A stretch of DNA of 64,000 nt from Ruegeria atlantica (lineage in GTDB: Bacteria > Pseudomonadota > Alphaproteobacteria > Rhodobacterales > Rhodobacteraceae): positions 434,001 to 498,000 of the forward strand of contig WQBJ01000001.1 of the NCBI GenBank assembly GCA_013032095.1, given 5' to 3'. The notes beneath the pieces were generated by a model. That model was given only the letters and a program-made list of their open reading frames with translations, made no database searches and was not told the DNA's origin. Numbering within the stretch: the first letter of the stretch is position 1; every line of letters begins with the position of its first letter. The position numbers and the translations under genes were made by a program. Positions 8,868-17,461 of the stretch are shown here, in pieces.

Positions 8868-8939
8868 CGCTGCCCCCTTGATCTTTGGCGCGCAACATAC
8901 GAAATCACGCGCCATTGTCACCTGTTAATACTGGACACC

Positions 8940-9386
8940 ATGCCTACTCATTCGGAAACCCGCCACCTGCCTTATTCGGCTCAGCAGATGTACGACTTGA
9001 TTGCGGACGTGGCGAAATACCCCGAGTTTCTGCCTTGGTGTGCTGCGGCTCGTATCCGCCGAAGCTATGCCGCAGGAGAGGCACAGGTGATGGAGGCGGA
9101 CCTGATAATATCGTTCAAAGTGTTCCGCGAGCGATTCGGCAGCCGGGTGACACTGTTCCCCGATCAAATGAAGATCGATACCGAATATCTGGATGGCCCG
9201 TTCAAATACATGAAGTCCGACTGGCACTTTGAGGACGCACCCGACGGAGGCTGCAATGTGTCCTTCCACGTGGACTTCGAATTCAAGAACGCAATCCTGC
9301 AGGGCATCATCGGCGTTGTCTTCAACGAGGCTATGCACCGGATCGTGCAGGCGTTCGAGACCCGTGCCAAGGAATTGTATACCTAG
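8940..9386 (+). CDS. COQ10/RatA-type START domain protein
   Basis: A 148-residue single-domain protein of the polyketide cyclase/START fold. The N-terminal YSAQQMYDLIADVAKYPEFL with LPWCAA is the family signature. Members in proteobacteria are annotated as ubiquinone-binding COQ10-like proteins, or as RatA, which can block ribosome subunit joining when overproduced. In this setting, as a lone conserved housekeeping gene, a quinone-related role is more likely. The start ATG at 8940 lies only 72 bases from divergent hpt. Confidence 0.82.
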   Translation: MPTHSETRHLPYSAQQMYDLIADVAKYPEFLPWCAAARIRRSYAAGEAQVMEADLIISFKVFRERFGSRVTLFPDQMKIDTEYLDGPFKYMKSDWHFEDAPDGGCNVSFHVDFEFKNAILQGIIGVVFNEAMHRIVQAFETRAKELYT

Positions 9387-9423
9387 GCCTTTACCCGTGA
9401 TTGCCGGGCGTTAGACTGCGCCC

Positions 9424-10719
9424 ATGAGCGATTTTTCCACGTCTTTGGCCGCGTTCGCTGCAGGATCTGTCGAGACGACATTGCAAACGCGGGTCGTTAC
9501 TTCTCTGTCCGTTTTGGATTGGATCGCCGTGGGGCGGGCCGGAGGTGATGAGCCAGTCTCACAAACCGTTCGCGACCTTGTATTGAGCGAGGACGGTGCG
9601 GCGCAGGCGCATTTAATTGGGGGGGGAGTTGCCCCATTGCGCGGGGCGGCATTGGTAAACGGCACCGTATCTCATGCGTTGGATTACGACGACACGCACT
9701 TCGCTCATATCGGCCATCCGTCGGTTGCGGTTCTGCCTGCAGCCCTGGCGCTGAGCGAATGGGACGATCGCATATTGGTCGATTTCCTTGAAGCAGCTCT
9801 GGTGGGCATGGAGACCTCGATCCGTGTCGGCCTGTGGCTGGGCCGCAGCCATTACCAAGGTGGATTCCATCAAACTGCGACAGCTGGTGCGTTTGGAGCT
9901 GCAGTGGCAGCGGGGCGTATTCTCGGATTTGACACGGATCAGATGTGCAAAGTTCTGGGTCTGACAGCAACCCGCGCGGCGGGGCTCAAGGCACAGTTCG
10001 GAACGATGGGAAAACCGTATAATGCAGGTCTTGCGGCCTCTGCTGGTGTTGAGGCCGCTTTGTTGGTCGCCAAAGGGTTTGAACCCAATGGCAGGGCGCT
10101 GGAAGGGCAATACGGTTTCGGTGCGACCCACAAGGGGGAAGCGGAGACGCAAACGGCTTTGGATGGATTGGGCGACAAATGGCTGTTCGAGAGCGTCAGC
10201 CATAAGTTCCATGCTTGCTGCCATGGCCTTCACGCTGCGCTTGAGGCCGGGCGTGATCTGGACATTGCGGAACCCGAAGTGGCTGAGATCAAAGTGAAAA
10301 CTCACCCTCGCTGGATGAGCGTTTGCAACCAGATGTCCCCTACAACAGGGCTGGGCGCCAAGTTTTCATATCGGACTGTCATCGCCATGCAGGCGCTTGG
10401 TTATGACACGGCGTTGCCCGGCAGCTATTCGGAGAAGATCTGTGCGGACACGCGTCTCAAGTCACTGCGTGACCGTGTCGTGGTCGAGTCTGACGATGCT
10501 TTGTCAGAAACGCAGGCGCACCTGACATTGCTACGCCGCGATGGTGCGCGGCTTGAGGCGACGCATGATTTGCTAGCCCCCATGACCCTGTCGGACCGCG
10601 AAGACAGGGTTCGTGGCAAGGCCAACAAGCTGATCGGAAGCGACGAGGCGGACGCGATCTGGTCGATGCTGCGCACCGGCGGCCGCGCCCGCGATCTGGC
10701 TAAGGTACTGGCGGGCTAA
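9424..10719 (+). CDS. MmgE/PrpD family protein
   Basis: A 431-residue member of the MmgE/PrpD superfamily, which includes 2-methylcitrate dehydratase, cis-aconitate decarboxylase and several lyases of unknown substrate. The signature [20 protein letters not shown] lies near residue 80, and [20 protein letters not shown] and [18 protein letters not shown] follow as in the family. No prpB, prpC or propionate regulator is nearby, so it is probably not the methylcitrate enzyme. Its stop overlaps that of convergent pyrC by four bases. Confidence 0.85.
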   Translation: MSDFSTSLAAFAAGSVETTLQTRVVTSLSVLDWIAVGRAGGDEPVSQTVRDLVLSEDGAAQAHLIGGGVAPLRGAALVNGTVSHALDYDDTHFAHIGHPSVAVLPAALALSEWDDRILVDFLEAALVGMETSIRVGLWLGRSHYQGGFHQTATAGAFGAAVAAGRILGFDTDQMCKVLGLTATRAAGLKAQFGTMGKPYNAGLAASAGVEAALLVAKGFEPNGRALEGQYGFGATHKGEAETQTALDGLGDKWLFESVSHKFHACCHGLHAALEAGRDLDIAEPEVAEIKVKTHPRWMSVCNQMSPTTGLGAKFSYRTVIAMQALGYDTALPGSYSEKICADTRLKSLRDRVVVESDDALSETQAHLTLLRRDGARLEATHDLLAPMTLSDREDRVRGKANKLIGSDEADAIWSMLRTGGRARDLAKVLAG

Positions 10720-11753
10720 ACCACACGCCAGTGGAGCGGGAATCCGGGCTCGAACACCGTCACCGGCCCGTCGCCGGTTTCAATCTTGCTTGGGTATTCG
10801 ACGGGGTCGCCCTTGGTCAGAGTGATCGTTTCTTCGTTCACCGGCAGACGATAGAACACCGGCCCATTCAGCGATACGAACCCTTCCAGCTTGTCCAAGG
10901 CGCCTTCGCGGTCGAACATCTCGGCCACCAAGGACATGGTGTTCGTTGCGGTGAAACACCCGGCGCAACCGCAGGCCATTTCCTTGTTGTCATCGGTATG
11001 CGGCGCGCTGTCCGTACCGAGGAAATAACGCACATCGCCCGAGGTCGCAGCGGCCAGCAGCGCCAGACGGTGTTCCTCACGTTTAGCGACAGGCAGGCAG
11101 TAGTAGTGCGGTTTGATCCCGCCGACCAGAATGTGGTTGCGATTGATGATCAGGTGATGCGCTGTGATGGTCGCGCCCAGATCGGTTTCGTTGGCTTTGA
11201 CATAATCCACGCCGTCCCGCGTCGTTATATGCTCCATCACCACACGCAGGCCCGGAGTAGCCTTGCGGATTGGGTCCAATACGCGGTCTATGAACACTGC
11301 CTCGCGATCGAAAATGTCGATCTCGGCGTCAGTAACCTCGCCGTGGACGCACAGAGGCAGACCGATCTCGGCCATTTTTTCAAGCACCGGACGGACATTG
11401 TCGAAGTCCCGTACGCCAGAATGCGAATTGGTAGTAGCACCGGCAGGGTAGAGCTTCACCGCTTTGACCAACCCGCTGGCATGGGCGGCGGCCACGTCCT
11501 CGGCATCGGTGTCTTCGGTCAGATACAGCGTCATCAGCGGTTCGAACGTCATATCCTCGGGAAGGGCGGCCATGATGCGGTCGCGATAGGCTGCGGCCTG
11601 ATCACCGCGCACCACAGGCGGCACGAGGTTCGGCATGATGATTGCGCGACCGAAATGGCGCGCAGTTTCGGGCAGGACGGCCTGCAACATCGCGCCATCG
11701 CGCAGGTGCAAGTGCCAGTCGTCGGGGCGGCGGATCGTGATGCTATCGGTCAT
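10716..11753 (-). CDS. pyrC: Dihydroorotase (class II)
   Basis: A 345-residue zinc amidohydrolase of pyrimidine synthesis that cyclises N-carbamoyl-aspartate to dihydroorotate. The N-terminal [14 protein letters not shown] carries the HxH metal motif; [15 protein letters not shown] contains the lysine that is carboxylated to bridge the zincs; [14 protein letters not shown] and [10 protein letters not shown] carry the other ligands. The E. coli PyrC-like length and motifs separate it from the PyrC' type linked to pyrB. It stands alone on its strand. Confidence 0.93.
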   Translation of the reverse strand: MTDSITIRRPDDWHLHLRDGAMLQAVLPETARHFGRAIIMPNLVPPVVRGDQAAAYRDRIMAALPEDMTFEPLMTLYLTEDTDAEDVAAAHASGLVKAVKLYPAGATTNSHSGVRDFDNVRPVLEKMAEIGLPLCVHGEVTDAEIDIFDREAVFIDRVLDPIRKATPGLRVVMEHITTRDGVDYVKANETDLGATITAHHLIINRNHILVGGIKPHYYCLPVAKREEHRLALLAAATSGDVRYFLGTDSAPHTDDNKEMACGCAGCFTATNTMSLVAEMFDREGALDKLEGFVSLNGPVFYRLPVNEETITLTKGDPVEYPSKIETGDGPVTVFEPGFPLHWRVV

Positions 11754-11889
11754 GGCGCCTCCGCTAGCACACAGGTCGCGCGCGGGAAAGACCTTGTCAA
11801 CGGATCAGAACGCCGTAAGTCCCGGAAAGACAGCAGTCTTGACGTACGCGCGTTGCCGTGACCTGTTGTGGCGAGGGAGAGAGGTATAC

Positions 11890-12798
11890 ATGACACAGCC
11901 AGATTCTATTGATGCCGTTCAAAAAATGCTGGGCGCGCAGGGCTATGTCTGCGGCCGGGCTCTGGCGACCGTCGTGTTCCTGTCACTGAGATTGGGACGA
12001 CCGTTGTTTCTGGAAGGAGAGGCCGGGGTCGGCAAGACCGAGATTGCCAAAGCACTGGCGGCAGGGCTGAACCGACGCCTGATCCGGCTGCAATGTTACG
12101 AAGGGCTGGACGCATCATCGGCCGTGTATGAATGGAATTTCCCTGCGCAGATGGTAGCGATCCGAACCGCAGAAGCATCCGGCGGGGCCGACCGAGGTGC
12201 ATTGCAGGATGAACTGTTCTCGGACGATTACCTGATCGAACGCCCACTGCTGCAAGCGATGCGCCCGGACGAAAACGGTGCACCTGTTCTGCTGATCGAC
12301 GAATTGGACCGCACAGATGAACCGTTTGAGGCATTCCTGCTGGAAGCCTTAAGCGATTTTCAGGTTACCATCCCCGAATTGGGTACGGTCCAAGCCGCCG
12401 AACCGCCCGTCGTAATAGTCACCTCGAACCGCACGCGTGAGGTGCATGACGCGCTGAAACGCCGCTGTTTGTATCACTGGGTCGATTACCCGGATTTCGA
12501 CCGCGAGATCGAAATCCTACACGCCCGCGCCCCTGAAGCGGCCGAGGCGCTCAGCCGCGAGGTGGTTGCTTTCGTTCAACGCCTGCGCACCGAGGACCTG
12601 TTCAAAAAGCCCGGCGTAGCCGAGACCATTGACTGGGCCAAATGTCTGCTGGCGCTGGACGTGATCAACCTCAGCCCCGAGGTGATTGGAGATACTCTGG
12701 GAGCGATCCTGAAATACCAGGACGACATTCAGAAACTTCAGGGGTCCGAGGCAAAGCGGATTCTGGACGAGGCGAAGGCGGATCTGGAACCGGCCTGA
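11890..12798 (+). CDS. coxD: MoxR-type AAA+ ATPase (CoxD-like)
   Basis: A 302-residue AAA+ ATPase of the MoxR family; CoxD relatives help mature the Mo-Cu or Mo centre of carbon monoxide dehydrogenase-type hydroxylases. Walker A is GEAGVGKTEIAKAL, Walker B LLIDELDRTDEPFEAFLLEA, and VTSNRTREVHDALKRRC is the sensor and arginine-finger part. The start is the ATG at 11890, after GAGAGAGG. It overlaps the next gene (VWA protein) by one base in TGATG, the usual MoxR-VWA pair. It is divergent from pyrC. Confidence 0.85.
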   Translation: MTQPDSIDAVQKMLGAQGYVCGRALATVVFLSLRLGRPLFLEGEAGVGKTEIAKALAAGLNRRLIRLQCYEGLDASSAVYEWNFPAQMVAIRTAEASGGADRGALQDELFSDDYLIERPLLQAMRPDENGAPVLLIDELDRTDEPFEAFLLEALSDFQVTIPELGTVQAAEPPVVIVTSNRTREVHDALKRRCLYHWVDYPDFDREIEILHARAPEAAEALSREVVAFVQRLRTEDLFKKPGVAETIDWAKCLLALDVINLSPEVIGDTLGAILKYQDDIQKLQGSEAKRILDEAKADLEPA

Positions 12799-14054
12799 TG
12801 GCGGAACAACTCCCGATGCATATCCCCGATGACCCGAAGCTGGTGCAGAACATCACACATTTTGCGCGTGCATTGCGGAAGGCAGGTCTTCCAATCGGAA
12901 CCGGGCGGGTCGTTGACGCGATCCGAGCCGTACAGGCGGCCGGGTTTACGGAAAAGCGGGATTTCTACTGGACCTTGCATGCCTGTTTCGTGAGCCGCCC
13001 GGAGCATCGTACTGTTTTCGCGCAAGTCTTTCGTCTCTATTGGCGCGACCCGCGGTATCTCGAGCATATGATGTCCATGATGCTGCCCGCAATTCGGGGT
13101 GTGCAGGAGGAGCGCAAAGCCGATGCTGCCGAAAAACGCGCGGCAGAGGCTTTACTGGACGGGGTGGAGCGCGATTTACCCGAAGCAGTGGAGCAAGAAG
13201 ACGAGACAGAGTTGGAGATTGATGCCTCGCAGACGGCATCGTCCGAAGAACGTTTGCGAAGTCTGGATTTTGAACAGATGAGCACAGCTGAAATCGCGCA
13301 GGCAAAGCGTGCGCTGGCACGATTGACACTGCCGGTGAAACCCATCGACTCCCGCCGGGGGCAAGCCAGCCATCTGGGTCACCGGATCGACCGCGCTCGC
13401 ACCTTGCGTGCCGCGATGCGTCAGGGCGGTGAGTTGCGCGATATTGCGCGGCTCAAACCTAGACCGCGCTGGCCTAATCTGGTGGTGCTCTGCGATATCT
13501 CGGGGTCAATGAGCCAGTACAGCCGGATCATTCTGCACTTTTTGCACACTGTTTCTAATACCAAAGGGGCCGGTTGGGCCAAGGTGCATGCATTTACCTT
13601 CGGCACACGCTTGACCAACATCACTAGGCACTTGCAGCAGCGCGACGTGGACGCGGCGCTCGCCGCTGCCGGGGCCGAGGCGCAGGACTGGGAGGGTGGC
13701 ACGCGGATTGGCGAATGCCTGCACGCATTCAACCGCGACTGGTCTCGCCGGGTCATGGGGCAGGGAGCGGTGGTGCTGCTGATTTCGGACGGGCTGGACC
13801 GGGGTGACCCCGAGGCGCTGGGGAAAGAAATGGAGCGGCTGCACCTGTCGGCGCGCCGTCTGATCTGGCTCAACCCGTTGTTGCGTTGGGATGGCTTTGC
13901 GCCCAAGGCGCAGGGCGTTGCTGCGATGCTGCCGCATGTCGACAGTTTCCGCGCGGGGCACTCGATTGCGTCTCTCGAGGATCTGGCTGCCGTTATCTCG
14001 AAACCCGACGATGTGGGTGAGAAAGCGCGGCTGATGACCGCGCTTTCGGGGTGA
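12798..14054 (+). CDS. coxE: VWA domain protein (CoxE-like)
   Basis: A 418-residue protein with a C-terminal von Willebrand A domain. The MIDAS metal motif is split as usual: LCDISGSMSQYSR (DxSxS), GGTRIGECL (Thr) and LLISDGLDRGD (Asp). The N-terminal half is helical with an acidic segment (EDETELEID). CoxE-like proteins work with the MoxR ATPase encoded just upstream as a metal-centre assembly machine. The ATG shares one base with the coxD stop. After it comes a convergent gene and then more cox-linked maturation genes. Confidence 0.85.
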   Translation: MAEQLPMHIPDDPKLVQNITHFARALRKAGLPIGTGRVVDAIRAVQAAGFTEKRDFYWTLHACFVSRPEHRTVFAQVFRLYWRDPRYLEHMMSMMLPAIRGVQEERKADAAEKRAAEALLDGVERDLPEAVEQEDETELEIDASQTASSEERLRSLDFEQMSTAEIAQAKRALARLTLPVKPIDSRRGQASHLGHRIDRARTLRAAMRQGGELRDIARLKPRPRWPNLVVLCDISGSMSQYSRIILHFLHTVSNTKGAGWAKVHAFTFGTRLTNITRHLQQRDVDAALAAAGAEAQDWEGGTRIGECLHAFNRDWSRRVMGQGAVVLLISDGLDRGDPEALGKEMERLHLSARRLIWLNPLLRWDGFAPKAQGVAAMLPHVDSFRAGHSIASLEDLAAVISKPDDVGEKARLMTALSG

Positions 14055-14057
14055 ATA

Positions 14058-14558
14058 TTAGCTCAGCTGTTCTTCATTACATTTGCGCGCCATTTCCATG
14101 GCTTTGTAGGTGCCGGTCAGATCGACGGTGAAGGCAAATTCCTTCTCGGGGAACACGACCATAACTTTCTGCTTGGCGATATCGTCCGCGAACTGAGGGT
14201 CATCTGACAGAACGTACCCGCCGGAATAGCCTTTGGTGATGTTGCCTTTCATGCCGGTGGCTTCGCCCAGATAGATGTTGTCGCCCAACAGGATCGCCAC
14301 GGCTTCCTTCTCGCCGCGTTTGATGTCTGTCTTGGCTTTGGTGAAGACGCCCACATAGCCGACACCGCGATCCTCGGTCAGGCCCATCTGAACCACATTT
14401 TCGGCGCTGTCCACAGCCTCAATCAGGCAGGATTTCTTATCCTGATCGATGAAGACTTTCCATCCTTCGACTTCTCCATAACGCAAGAACGTATCCGCGC
14501 TCACTGCCGTTGATGCCAGCAGGCCGATTGCCATTCCAAGTGAAAAAATGCGTTTCAA
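14058..14558 (-). CDS. Exported protein of unknown function, IalB-like in layout
   Basis: A 166-residue protein with a Sec signal peptide (KRIFSLGMAIGLLASTAVSA) and a mature part starting at about residue 23. Two cysteines (near KKSCLIEA and at RKCNEEQ) could form a disulfide, and the arrangement (W-K-V-F...C... repeated short strands) resembles invasion-associated locus B type periplasmic domains, though weakly. TTG at 14558 is the only start with a good ribosome binding site (GGGAG at eight bases) and puts the signal peptide at the very N-terminus. It interrupts the cox maturation genes on the opposite strand. Confidence 0.65.
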   Translation of the reverse strand: MKRIFSLGMAIGLLASTAVSADTFLRYGEVEGWKVFIDQDKKSCLIEAVDSAENVVQMGLTEDRGVGYVGVFTKAKTDIKRGEKEAVAILLGDNIYLGEATGMKGNITKGYSGGYVLSDDPQFADDIAKQKVMVVFPEKEFAFTVDLTGTYKAMEMARKCNEEQLS

Positions 14559-14791
14559 AGTTCTGTCTCCCTTATGAAAAAGTAATATGCGCATACCAGA
14601 ATGCACCAGTTGCGCATGTAGGCTAGAATCAGGTTCATGGACAATCAATCCTTTGCGTAAACTGCGGAAGTTCGGGCTAAATCGAGCCGACACATCGTTT
14701 TTTCACACCTGCGCCAGCTGTTGAGAGCAGAGGTTCCTTTTCATCCCGCCAAACCTGCTTATGTTGGGGCAGAATGCGCCCGGAGGGTTCC

Positions 14792-15760
14792 ATGGACAGA
14801 TTCGACGACAGCCCGGAAACAGCACTGCGTTGGTATAGCGACGGCAAACCGACCGCATTGGCCACGGTGGTTGAGACATGGGGTAGCGCCCCACGCCGGG
14901 TTGGTGCTCAGCTGGTCATTGGAGGGGATGGTCGCATCGAGGGTTCTGTCTCGGGCGGTTGCGTCGAGGGCGCGGTCGTGGTCGAGGCACTGGAGGCGAT
15001 CGATGAAGGCGAAGCACGCCTGCTGGAGTTCGGCGTCAGCGACGAGGACGCTTTTGCTGTGGGTTTAGCCTGTGGTGGCACGATCCGTGTTCTTGTTGAA
15101 CCGGTGGGTAAGGTACTGCCAGAACCCATGTTGCGAGAACTGGTCCAAGCCCGTGCCCAGCGCGAACCCGTCGCATATGAAGTGAACATAGAAACCGGCC
15201 ACCGGGCCTTGCGCCGCAATGCCTATCCAGAGAGGCTGCGCATGGACCGTTCGGGGTTCGAAGAGGACGGCCAGACATTCGTTGCGGTCCATAACCCTCC
15301 GCTTCGGTTGATCATTGTTGGTGCGGTGCATATCGCGCAGGCACTGGTCCCGATGGCGCGGATCGCCGGATATGACCCTGCCATCGTGGACCCGCGTGAG
15401 GCTTTTGCTTCGAGCGAGCGCTTTCCCGGTGAGACGATCCTGACCGACTGGCCGGACGAGGCCGTAGCTAAGCTGGGAATGGATTCGCGCACTGCCGTGG
15501 TTCTGTTGACCCACGACCCCAAACTGGATGATCCGGCACTGCAATCCGCTTTGCAGGCCGGGTTTTTTTATATCGGCGCGTTGGGCTCGACGCGCACCCA
15601 TGCCAAGCGGGTGGCCCGGATGAAAGAGGCGGGCTTTACTGAGGCCCAGATCGCGCACATCCACGGCCCGATTGGCCTTGATATCGGCGCGGCGAGTCCG
15701 TCAGAAATTGCGGTGGCTATTCTGGCGCAAATGACAGCGGTGTTGCGAGGCAAGGCGTGA
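14792..15760 (+). CDS. XdhC/CoxI family maturation protein
   Basis: A 322-residue member of the XdhC/CoxI family, which bind molybdenum cofactor and deliver its sulfurated form to xanthine dehydrogenase-like or CO dehydrogenase-like enzymes. The N-terminal ATVVETWGSAPRRVGAQLVI and GSVSGGCVEGAVV are the family signatures, and the C-terminal half holds a Rossmann-like stretch (LIIVGAVHIAQALVPMARIA) and GALGSTRTHAKRVARM. ATG at 14792 has GGAGGG six bases upstream. It overlaps the MoeA-like gene by four bases (GTGA). Confidence 0.88.
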   Translation: MDRFDDSPETALRWYSDGKPTALATVVETWGSAPRRVGAQLVIGGDGRIEGSVSGGCVEGAVVVEALEAIDEGEARLLEFGVSDEDAFAVGLACGGTIRVLVEPVGKVLPEPMLRELVQARAQREPVAYEVNIETGHRALRRNAYPERLRMDRSGFEEDGQTFVAVHNPPLRLIIVGAVHIAQALVPMARIAGYDPAIVDPREAFASSERFPGETILTDWPDEAVAKLGMDSRTAVVLLTHDPKLDDPALQSALQAGFFYIGALGSTRTHAKRVARMKEAGFTEAQIAHIHGPIGLDIGAASPSEIAVAILAQMTAVLRGKA

Positions 15761-16755
15761 AGTTCGGCTCGGTTCCCGTTGATCAGGCAGCAGGATCCAT
15801 CCTCGCGCATTCTGTGCAGGCCGGTGAAAAAAAGTTGCGCAAGGGCATTAGCCTTACCACCGAGCATCAAGAGCAACTGGCCGCTGCAGGATACAGTTCC
15901 GTCACGGTTGCCCGGCTTGAGCCGGGCGATTGCCACGAAGACAAAGCAGCCGAGATGCTGGCCGTGGCTCTGGTTCCTGATCCCTCAGCTGCTGCATTGC
16001 GGGTGACGCAGCCGGTAACCGGTCGTGTGAACTTGCTGGCGGACGGGCCGGGCGTCGCTGTTCTGGACGTCGCCGCGTTGGAGGCGTTCAATCTGGTCAA
16101 TCCGATGATTACCGTCGCCACCGTGCCGCAATATCAGCAGATGGGTGCGGGCGGTATGGTCGCTACGATCAAGGTCATTTCCTACGCCGTTCCGGGTGGT
16201 GATGTTCTTGAAGCCTCCCGACTGGCGCAAGGGGCTGTTCGTCTAGCTACACCTATCTATCGCAAGGCCGGGTTGGTTGTGACTGATATTCCTGGCGGGC
16301 CGCCAAATGAGAAGGGCATCGCAGCAATCCGGGGCCGTGTCGAGGCCTTGGGGATGGAGATGCCTGACGTGCGCATCGTCCCTCACCAGACCGAAGCACT
16401 TGCGACCGCAGTTGCCGAAACGAAAGGGGATGTAGTGATGATCCTCACTGGCTCGGCCACTTCAGACGAAATGGACGTCGCCCCCGAGGCGGTGCGTGCC
16501 GCGGGCGGACAGGTGGGCCGTTTCGGCATGCCCGTTGATCCGGGCAATTTGCTGTTCATAGGGTCGCTCGGGCAGAAACCGGTGATTGGGTTGCCGGGAT
16601 GTGCGCGGTCTCCCGCGCTGAATGGAGCAGACTGGGTGCTGTCGCGTGTTGCGTGTGGGATCAACACCAGCGCCGCAGATATTGCCGGAATGGGCGTCGG
16701 CGGGCTGCTCAAGGAAATCCCGACCCGACCTCAGCCCAGAGCATCGCGGCGATAA
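15757..16755 (+). CDS. Molybdopterin-binding (MoeA/MogA-like) protein
   Basis: A 332-residue protein with a C-terminal MoCF-biosynthesis (molybdopterin-binding) domain: VVMILTGSATSDEMDVAPEA and VGRFGMPVDPGNLLFIGSLG are recognisable. The N-terminal part (GSVPVDQAAGSILAHSV, GISLTTEHQEQLAAAG) resembles the first domain of MoeA. It is shorter than classical MoeA, so it probably handles cofactor for the local hydroxylase instead of serving as the general molybdenum insertase. Coupled to the xdhC-like gene, 140 bases before coxS. Confidence 0.82.
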   Translation: MKFGSVPVDQAAGSILAHSVQAGEKKLRKGISLTTEHQEQLAAAGYSSVTVARLEPGDCHEDKAAEMLAVALVPDPSAAALRVTQPVTGRVNLLADGPGVAVLDVAALEAFNLVNPMITVATVPQYQQMGAGGMVATIKVISYAVPGGDVLEASRLAQGAVRLATPIYRKAGLVVTDIPGGPPNEKGIAAIRGRVEALGMEMPDVRIVPHQTEALATAVAETKGDVVMILTGSATSDEMDVAPEAVRAAGGQVGRFGMPVDPGNLLFIGSLGQKPVIGLPGCARSPALNGADWVLSRVACGINTSAADIAGMGVGGLLKEIPTRPQPRASRR

Positions 16756-16828
16756 TTTGCATTCCTTAGCCAACGCTATACCTATGAAGACTGTCCAAGT
16801 GACCTGACCAATTCACTCGCTAAATATT

Positions 16829-16844
16829 TTTGTTCTCAAACAAA
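16829..16844. promoter_or_regulatory. Inverted repeat before coxS
   Basis: TTTGTT-CTCA-AACAAA is a perfect inverted repeat about 50 bases before the coxS start, in the only sizeable gap ahead of the structural genes. It may be an operator for coxSLM; the regulator is unknown. Confidence 0.3.
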
Positions 16845-16895
16845 TTTTCCCGTGTTTAACTCTGCGCAGGGAGAGTTTCATTTTGGGAGGAACAT

Positions 16896-17381
16896 ATGAC
16901 ACAGGTCTCAATGACCGTGAACGGGAAGTCCGTGAGCGGTGATGTCGAGGGCCGGACGCTGCTGTCCAGCTTTCTGCGTGATCATCTGTCGCTGACCGGA
17001 ACCCATGTGGGCTGCGATACCGCGCAATGTGGCGCGTGCGTGGTGCACGTGAACGGTGAGGCGGTCAAATCCTGCAACATGTTGGCGCTAGAGGCTAATG
17101 GAGCCGAGGTCGGTACGATCGAAGGTCAGGCGAACATCGATGGTTCGCTGAACGTGATCCAGCAGGCGTTTCAGGATCACCACGGTCTGCAATGCGGGTT
17201 CTGTACGCCGGGCATGGTGATGAGCGCAGCAGCGCTGCTGAAGGATAATCCGCGCCCGACCGAGGCCGAGATTCGTAAGTACCTCGAAGGCAACCTGTGC
17301 CGCTGCACCGGGTATCACAACATCGTCAAAGCGATCATGGCCGCATCCGGTCAGGACGTCAGCAGCATCGCTGCCGAATGA
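16896..17381 (+). CDS. coxS: 2Fe-2S subunit of a CO-dehydrogenase-like molybdenum hydroxylase
   Basis: A 161-residue iron-sulfur subunit. The plant-type 2Fe-2S site is seen as [11 protein letters not shown] plus a later Cys (KSCNM), and the second cluster as QCGFCTPGM with [12 protein letters not shown], the standard layout of the small subunit in the xanthine oxidase family. It passes electrons from the molybdenum site in CoxL to FAD in CoxM. GGGAGG precedes the ATG. First gene of the coxS-coxL-coxM unit. Confidence 0.93.
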   Translation: MTQVSMTVNGKSVSGDVEGRTLLSSFLRDHLSLTGTHVGCDTAQCGACVVHVNGEAVKSCNMLALEANGAEVGTIEGQANIDGSLNVIQQAFQDHHGLQCGFCTPGMVMSAAALLKDNPRPTEAEIRKYLEGNLCRCTGYHNIVKAIMAASGQDVSSIAAE

Positions 17382-17461
17382 TGCCACTGCGGGCGCAAGA
17401 GGAGACGCCCGTGGGATGACAAAGGGTGCATCAGCATCCGTTTATGGGAGGAGAACAAGCA

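Noticed and set aside
9424..10719. 2-methylcitrate dehydratase PrpD
   Set aside because: Only the superfamily signature is present; prpB, prpC and a propionate regulator are absent from the neighbourhood.
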